This document shows positions 48,487 through 53,496 of a DNA stretch of 53,496 nucleotides, piece by piece. Numbering within the stretch: position 1 is the stretch's first letter; every line of letters begins with the position of its first letter. The translations under genes and the position numbers were made by a program. The DNA is from Planktomarina sp. (GTDB lineage Bacteria; Pseudomonadota; Alphaproteobacteria; Rhodobacterales; Rhodobacteraceae). The stretch is from assembly GCA_017856985.1 (NCBI GenBank), contig JAFMEA010000009.1, positions 1-53,496 on the forward strand, in the 5' to 3' direction. The notes beneath the pieces were generated by a model, which saw only the letters and a list, made by a program, of their open reading frames with translations, did not search any database and had not been told where the DNA came from.

Positions 48487-50898
48487 TTGCCGTCTGTTTT
48501 TCCTTCTGCCATACAGGGCTGGTTTGACCAAAAGGGCTGGACCCCTCATCCTCATCAATTAAAAATGATGGCACACCAAAATGCTTCGACTGCACTACTT
48601 ATTGCGCCAACTGGTAGTGGTAAAACAATGGCAGGGTTTCTCCCTAGTTTGGCATCCCTTGCGGAGACCCCACGACAGGGAATGCACACGCTGTATGTAT
48701 CTCCCCTAAAAGCCTTGGCGGCAGATATAAAACGTAATTTGCGCACACCAATAAGTGAAATTGGCTTGGATATTAGAGTTGAAGAACGGACTGGAGACAC
48801 TAGTCCGACTCTAAAAAGGCGACAACGAGTGGATCCTCCGCAAATTCTATTGACGACCCCTGAAAGCCTCGCGCTTTTAACTAGTTATGAAGATAATAGC
48901 AGAATTTTTGCTGGGCTTCAGAGGGTCGTAATCGACGAAATTCATGCACTTAGTGAAAGTAAGCGGGGAGATCAACTTATGTTGGCCCTAGCTGCAATAC
49001 AAAGTATGTGCCCTAATCTGAGACGTGTTGGCTTGTCTGCGACAGTAAAAGATCCTGGCTTAGCCGCCAATTTTTTGAGTTATAACTCAAATTACTGTGA
49101 AATAATTAAACTCGATACTTTGGCTCCACCTGATGTTGAAATGCTCCAGATTTCTGAAACAGCTCCCTGGATGGGTAGTGGTGCCTCTTATGCTATTCCA
49201 GCTGTGTTACGGGAAGTGGCCAAGCATAAGACCACCTTAATTTTTCACAATACAAGGGCGCAAGCCGAACTATTTTTTCATAATCTTTGGTTAGCTAATA
49301 CGGCAAACTTACCTGTTGGCATTCACCATGGATCCTTATCTCGTGAACAACGCGAACGAGTTGAGAATGCCATGGTTAAAGGAGAGCTTAGAGCCATCGT
49401 TTGCACTGGTTCACTCGATTTGGGCATTGATTGGGGTGATGTAGACCTGGTGATCCAAATAGGCGCGCCGAAGAATGTAAAGCGCTTAGTTCAGCGCATT
49501 GGCAGATCCAATCACCAATATGACGTGCCCTCAAAAGCAAGGTTGGTACCAGCTAACCGGTTTGAAGTAGTAGAATGCGTAGCAGCACTTCAGGCGGTTC
49601 AAGAAAATGATTTAGATCGTGATGATCGTGATGCAGGCCCTCGCGATGTTCTTTGCCAACATATTTTGATAGCTGCATGTGCTGGGCCATTTTTGGCAGA
49701 TGCACTATACTTGCAGGTCATCAGTGCAGGTAGTTACTCAGATTTAAGTAGGAAAGAATTTGATGAGTGTTTGGATTTTTGTGCAACGGGTGGTTATGCT
49801 CTGAAGTCTTATGATAAATGGCAACGACTGGTACTTTCTAATGAGGGTAAATGGCACCTCAGAGATCCACGAGCGGCAAAACGTATTAGAATGAATATTG
49901 GCACTATTCAGGACACTGAATTGGTCAAAGTGCGCATTAAGGGGCGTGGTGGCAAGCCATTGGGTGAGGTGGAGGAAGCTTTTGCAGCTACGCTGAGTTT
50001 TGGTGATACATTTTTAATTGCTGGGCAAGTTGTGTGCTATGAAGGCCTTCGTGATATGACTGTTCAAGTCTCCCAAAAACATAAAGGGAAACCTAAAATA
50101 GCTACTTTCAGTGGGACTAAATTCGCCACTTCAACACAGCTTAGTCATCGTATGTTAGCTTGTTTTCAAAAAAAAGAATGGCCTGAGATACCGCACTATG
50201 TACGAGAATGGATGCAATTACAGCGTGAAGTAAGTCGTTTGCCAGAAGTGGATCGCCTCCTCGTAGAGACCTTCCCAAATAAGGGGCGCTTTGCCAGTGT
50301 ATTTTATGGTTTTGCTGGTCGCAATGCTATGCAGACATTGGGCCTGCTTTTATCAAAGCGTATGGAAGAAGCTGGGTTAAATCCTCTAGGGTTTGTTGCT
50401 ACGGATTATGCTGTCCTACTTTGGGGTCTCGAACCTTTAATTGATCCTTCCCCTCTGTTGAATCGAGTTGGGCTCCGTGATGGTTTGGAAACTTGGTTGT
50501 CCAATAATGCGGTGATGAAGCGAACCTTTAGGTCTAGCGCAGTAATTTCTGGCTTGATTGAACGAAACTTACCAGGAAGTCGGAAATCAGGTCGTCAGGC
50601 GACTTTCTCCTCCGATATACTTTACGAAACATTACTAAAGTATGATCCAAGTCACGTTTTACTTAAGATAACACGAGAGGAGGCAATGAAGGGTCTGATA
50701 GATTTTGGTAGGATTGAGGAAATGCTCGATCGTATCTCTGGTCGCATTGATCATATAGTTTTAGACAGAGTCACTCCATTTGCTGCGCCCCTTCTCCTGG
50801 AAATGGGTAGGGTTCCAGTAAAAGGCCAAGCTGAAGAACGTATTTTGGCTGAAGAGACTGCGCGTTTGATGTCAGTTTCGGGACTTGATCGAATCTAG
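48487..50898 (+). CDS. Ligase-associated DNA damage response DEXH helicase
   Basis: Lhr-type superfamily 2 helicase, 803 aa. Motif I is APTGSGKTMAG (~39-49), motif Ia VSPLKALAADI, motif II DEIH in VVIDEIHALSE, motif III LSATVKD, and motif VI QRIGRSNHQ; an Lhr core with a C-terminal DUF4175-like region follows. It is chosen as the ligase-associated form because a PdeM phosphoesterase gene follows. The start is a TTG at 48487; no strong ribosome binding site is seen. Confidence 0.88.
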   Translation: MPSVFPSAIQGWFDQKGWTPHPHQLKMMAHQNASTALLIAPTGSGKTMAGFLPSLASLAETPRQGMHTLYVSPLKALAADIKRNLRTPISEIGLDIRVEERTGDTSPTLKRRQRVDPPQILLTTPESLALLTSYEDNSRIFAGLQRVVIDEIHALSESKRGDQLMLALAAIQSMCPNLRRVGLSATVKDPGLAANFLSYNSNYCEIIKLDTLAPPDVEMLQISETAPWMGSGASYAIPAVLREVAKHKTTLIFHNTRAQAELFFHNLWLANTANLPVGIHHGSLSREQRERVENAMVKGELRAIVCTGSLDLGIDWGDVDLVIQIGAPKNVKRLVQRIGRSNHQYDVPSKARLVPANRFEVVECVAALQAVQENDLDRDDRDAGPRDVLCQHILIAACAGPFLADALYLQVISAGSYSDLSRKEFDECLDFCATGGYALKSYDKWQRLVLSNEGKWHLRDPRAAKRIRMNIGTIQDTELVKVRIKGRGGKPLGEVEEAFAATLSFGDTFLIAGQVVCYEGLRDMTVQVSQKHKGKPKIATFSGTKFATSTQLSHRMLACFQKKEWPEIPHYVREWMQLQREVSRLPEVDRLLVETFPNKGRFASVFYGFAGRNAMQTLGLLLSKRMEEAGLNPLGFVATDYAVLLWGLEPLIDPSPLLNRVGLRDGLETWLSNNAVMKRTFRSSAVISGLIERNLPGSRKSGRQATFSSDILYETLLKYDPSHVLLKITREEAMKGLIDFGRIEEMLDRISGRIDHIVLDRVTPFAAPLLLEMGRVPVKGQAEERILAEETARLMSVSGLDRI

Positions 50899-50966
50899 GC
50901 TAAATCTAACTGGGGTGAGGTTTCAATATTCTTTGCCTTTTTAGTTTAAGTAGGCGAATAGCTAAT

Positions 50967-51635
50967 ATGCTTGATGGACATTTTTTTTCTTTTTTTGGAG
51001 TGCAATTGATTGCACGGCCATCTGGTGTTTTGTGGTGGCCAGAAGAACGCGTCTTGTGTGTATCAGATTTACATCTTGGGAAGTCGGATCGTTTGGCACG
51101 ACGGTCTGGCGTTTTAGTTCCACCATATGAGACTATTGATACTTTGCAGCGATTGCGGAAAGAAATCGAATTATTAGAGCCTGATATTGTTATATGTCTG
51201 GGTGATAACTTTGATGATCTGGAGGCGGCTGACAGTTTGAGCTTAGCTGATCGATTGTGTCTAAGCCAACTGCAGACCGGTAGAATGTGGATTTGGATTC
51301 AGGGTAACCACGATCTGGGAGTAGGTAAACTTACTGGCCAATATTTGGAAGAATATAATTTTGAGCCATTAGTATTTCGACACATAGCAAAAGTTGGAAC
51401 TAAAGCTGAAATTTCAGGCCATTATCACCCTAAAGCGGCTGTACGACTAAGGAGTAGATCAATTGTGCGACCTTGTTTTCTGTATGATGAAAGGCGGGTC
51501 ATTTTACCATCTTTTGGGACATTTACTGGAGGTCTAAGAAGTGAAGCTGCAGAGTTTGATGTGTTGATGGAGAATGAAGCCTTTGCTGTTCTAACGGGCA
51601 ATAAAAGCTATGTCATTCCCATGCCGAGGAAATAA
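50967..51635 (+). CDS. pdeM: Ligase-associated metallophosphoesterase/endonuclease PdeM
   Basis: Calcineurin-like dinuclear metal phosphoesterase, 222 aa. Metal ligands appear in CVSDLHLGKSDRL (~residues 29-41), CLGDNFDD, GNHDLG and GHYHPK. PdeM genes usually lie with an ATP-dependent DNA ligase, an exonuclease-like protein and a DEXH helicase; here only the helicase is next to it. It is predicted to act in DNA repair, mainly from this association. Confidence 0.87.
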   Translation: MLDGHFFSFFGVQLIARPSGVLWWPEERVLCVSDLHLGKSDRLARRSGVLVPPYETIDTLQRLRKEIELLEPDIVICLGDNFDDLEAADSLSLADRLCLSQLQTGRMWIWIQGNHDLGVGKLTGQYLEEYNFEPLVFRHIAKVGTKAEISGHYHPKAAVRLRSRSIVRPCFLYDERRVILPSFGTFTGGLRSEAAEFDVLMENEAFAVLTGNKSYVIPMPRK

Positions 51636-51853
51636 CTATGCAGCTGATTTATGACAGCTTTGAACGTTAGAAAATGATGAAAACTTTGTGAGGATTTATT
51701 AGTAGAGTTAAAAAGAGCTTTTTGAGACCTAATTGGCACTCAAGCAAGGAAAATTGATGCCAACAATAATCTAATGTCTATTCAGCAGATTCATTGACCC
51801 ACAGGGAAATAAGTTTATTTAAAAGAAATTATAATCAACAAGGAATCGGCATA

Positions 51854-53496
51854 ATGTCTACCGCTTCAACCAAGGGTGTTTGGAAGTCTGGATCCGGTAA
51901 AGGACGATCGCGTCCAAAGGGACGGCAGGTTGAAGACTTGGCATGGTCAGAAGTTAAGAAACTTTTAGGTGACCATCCTAGGCGTCGTGACTTGTTAATT
52001 GAATTTTTGCATTTAATTCAGGACGCATACGGTCATATTTCGGCATCACATATGCGTGCTTTGGCTGAAGAGATGCGTTTAAGCCAGGCAGAGATTTATG
52101 AGGTAGCAACTTTTTACGCCCACTTCGATGTCGTAAAGGAAGATGAAACTCCACCACCGGCACTTACTGTGCGTGTGTGTGATAGTTTATCATGTGAATT
52201 GGCTGGGGCTACTGCTTTGCAGGAGGCTTTGAAGTCTGGATTAGATCCAACTGAAGTTCGGGTGGTTCGTGCGCCTTGCATGGGGCGTTGTGATACCGCT
52301 CCAGTGCTGGAGTTGGGGCATCATCACATTGATCACGCGACACCCGAAAAAGTGGTATCTGCTATTAAAGCTAACCATATTCATGCTGATATCCCAGACT
52401 ATGAAAGCCTATTATCTTACAAAGCCGGTGGTGGTTATAGCGAGTTACTGAAGCTGCGTTCTGGTGGCAATTGGGAAAAGGTGCAGGCCAAGGTTAAGGA
52501 AAGTGGTTTGCGTGGATTAGGTGGTGCTGGCTTCCCATCTGGCACCAAATGGGGATTTGTGCGTGGGAATGCCGGTCCTCGTTACCTCGCAGTGAATGGT
52601 GATGAAGGTGAGCCTGGAACTTTTAAGGATCGTTACTATCTGGAACGAACCCCGCATTTGTTTCTGGAAGGTATGCTGATTGCCGCCTGGGCGGTAGAGG
52701 CGGATACTTGCTTTATATACATGCGAGATGAGTATCCTGCTGTACTTCATATCTTGGCGGCTGAAATTATTGCTTTGGAGACCGCAGGCTTAGTTCCAGA
52801 GGGTTACATTGATTTACGACGTGGTGCGGGCGCCTATATTTGTGGTGAAGAAAGTGCGATGATTGAAAGCATTGAGGGGAAACGGGGACTGCCAAGACAC
52901 CGTCCACCCTTTGTCGCAGCAGTAGGCATCCATAGCCGGCCAACATTGGTACATAATGTAGAGACACTACTGTGGGTGGCACGTATTGTGCGTGAAGGGC
53001 CTGAGTGTCTCAATACGACCGAGCATAATGGACGGCGCGGTCTGCGAAGCTATTCGGTCTCCGGTCGGGTACAAAAACCAGGAGTATATTTGTTACCTGC
53101 TGGCTCAACCATCACGGACATCATTGCAGCTAGTGGGGGAATGTTAGCGGGACATATATTCAAGGCTTATCAGCCGGGTGGACCATCTTCAGGCTTACTT
53201 CCGGCTTCAATCCATGACGTTCCGCTGGATTTTGATACATTGCAACCACTTGACACATTTATTGGCTCTGCAGCGGTTGTTGTGCTCTCAGATCAAGACA
53301 GTGCGCGGGCTGCTGCCCTCAATATGCTAAAGTTTTTTGAAGATGAAAGCTGTGGGCAGTGTACGCCTTGTCGGGTTGGTTGTGAAAAGGCAGTAAAACT
53401 AATGGGAGCTAAAAATTGGGACCAGAAGCTTTTGGTTGAACTTACTACCACTATGGCTGATGCTTCTATTTGTGGGCTTGGTCAAGCAGCCCAAAA
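51854..53496 (+). CDS. NAD-linked formate dehydrogenase diaphorase subunit, NuoE-NuoF fusion (partial)
   Basis: 547 codons are visible; the window ends before the stop. Residues ~1-150 are a NuoE-like [2Fe-2S] domain with cysteines in RVCDSLSC and APCMGRC. The NuoF-like part follows with the FMN/NADH region GLRGLGGAGFPSGTKW, NGDEGEPGTFKDR and GAGAYICGEESAMIES, then the 4Fe-4S motif ESCGQCTPCRVGC close to the edge. Such fusions pass electrons from a formate dehydrogenase catalytic subunit to NAD; that subunit should lie just past the window. The ATG at 51854 follows AAGGA at 51840-51844. Without the alpha subunit, another NAD-linked enzyme of this type is not excluded. Confidence 0.88.
   Translation, partial: MSTASTKGVWKSGSGKGRSRPKGRQVEDLAWSEVKKLLGDHPRRRDLLIEFLHLIQDAYGHISASHMRALAEEMRLSQAEIYEVATFYAHFDVVKEDETPPPALTVRVCDSLSCELAGATALQEALKSGLDPTEVRVVRAPCMGRCDTAPVLELGHHHIDHATPEKVVSAIKANHIHADIPDYESLLSYKAGGGYSELLKLRSGGNWEKVQAKVKESGLRGLGGAGFPSGTKWGFVRGNAGPRYLAVNGDEGEPGTFKDRYYLERTPHLFLEGMLIAAWAVEADTCFIYMRDEYPAVLHILAAEIIALETAGLVPEGYIDLRRGAGAYICGEESAMIESIEGKRGLPRHRPPFVAAVGIHSRPTLVHNVETLLWVARIVREGPECLNTTEHNGRRGLRSYSVSGRVQKPGVYLLPAGSTITDIIAASGGMLAGHIFKAYQPGGPSSGLLPASIHDVPLDFDTLQPLDTFIGSAAVVVLSDQDSARAAALNMLKFFEDESCGQCTPCRVGCEKAVKLMGAKNWDQKLLVELTTTMADASICGLGQAAQ

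Noticed and set aside
51690-51735. AAAAAGAGCTTTTT after pdeM as a terminator.
   Set aside because: The stem is A/T only with almost no loop space, so it is too weak to call.
1-53496. CRISPR arrays, insertion sequences, prophage genes, restriction-modification or toxin-antitoxin pairs.
   Set aside because: No repeat-spacer pattern, transposase, integrase, phage structural gene or defence-type pair was seen on either strand.

Overview
The window is a chromosomal segment of an alphaproteobacterium, most likely a marine Rhodobacteraceae (Roseobacter-group) lineage with a rather AT-leaning genome. This rests on a SAM/SAH-type riboswitch upstream of metK (a Rhodobacterales hallmark), an Irr-type Fur regulator beside fabA-fabB-fabI, the orders miaB-phoH-ybeY-corC-lnt-metK-trmB, aroA-cmk-rpsA-ihfB-lapA-trpF-trpB and ruvCAB-ybgC-tolQRAB-pal-cpoB-tilS-ftsH, and a fused NuoE/NuoF-like formate dehydrogenase subunit. 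TTG and GTG starts are frequent. I see no rRNA, tRNA, CRISPR array, prophage or insertion sequence.

Layout. 1-2.2 kb: tungstate-type ABC importer (tupB, tupC, tupA). 2.3-4.7 kb, minus strand: an alcohol dehydrogenase followed by an enolase-superfamily protein with an atypical active site. 5.0-6.2 kb: a truncated haloacid dehalogenase remnant translationally joined to a PLP-dependent threonine/serine dehydratase. 6.2-8.7 kb, minus: fabA-fabB-fabI for unsaturated fatty acid synthesis. 8.9-16.9 kb: irr, miaB, then phoH-ybeY-corC-lnt, the riboswitch, metK and trmB. 16.9-25.1 kb: aroA, a GFA-like protein, cmk, an aldo/keto reductase, rpsA, ihfB, lapA, trpF, trpB. 25.1-27.2 kb, minus: DUF2237, pth, rplY. 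27.3-32.7 kb: two MFS transporters, an L-lactate dehydrogenase-type flavoenzyme, msrA and prmA. 32.8-42.8 kb: a DUF1127 protein, ruvCAB, an unknown protein, and the Tol-Pal cluster ending in tilS. 42.9-53.5 kb: ftsH, a MOSC protein, fhs, folD, the ligase-associated helicase/PdeM pair, and the start of a formate dehydrogenase operon cut by the window end.

How the parts connect. Most of the window is core metabolism and envelope or translation maintenance. A one-carbon theme runs through the right end: Fhs and FolD interconvert formate and folate-bound C1 units, and the NuoE/F-like protein is the NAD-reducing part of a formate dehydrogenase. Such enzymes use a molybdenum or tungsten pterin cofactor, so the importer at the left end may supply the metal; this link is inference.

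Nothing here is convincingly a wholly new system. The items most worth a second look are the enolase-superfamily protein lacking two canonical active-site Asp residues, the truncated dehalogenase that keeps its ribosome binding site, the GFA protein missing two zinc-ligand cysteines, the unknown gene coupled to ybgC/tol-pal, an inverted repeat over the irr stop codon, and leader hairpins before rplY and rpsA.
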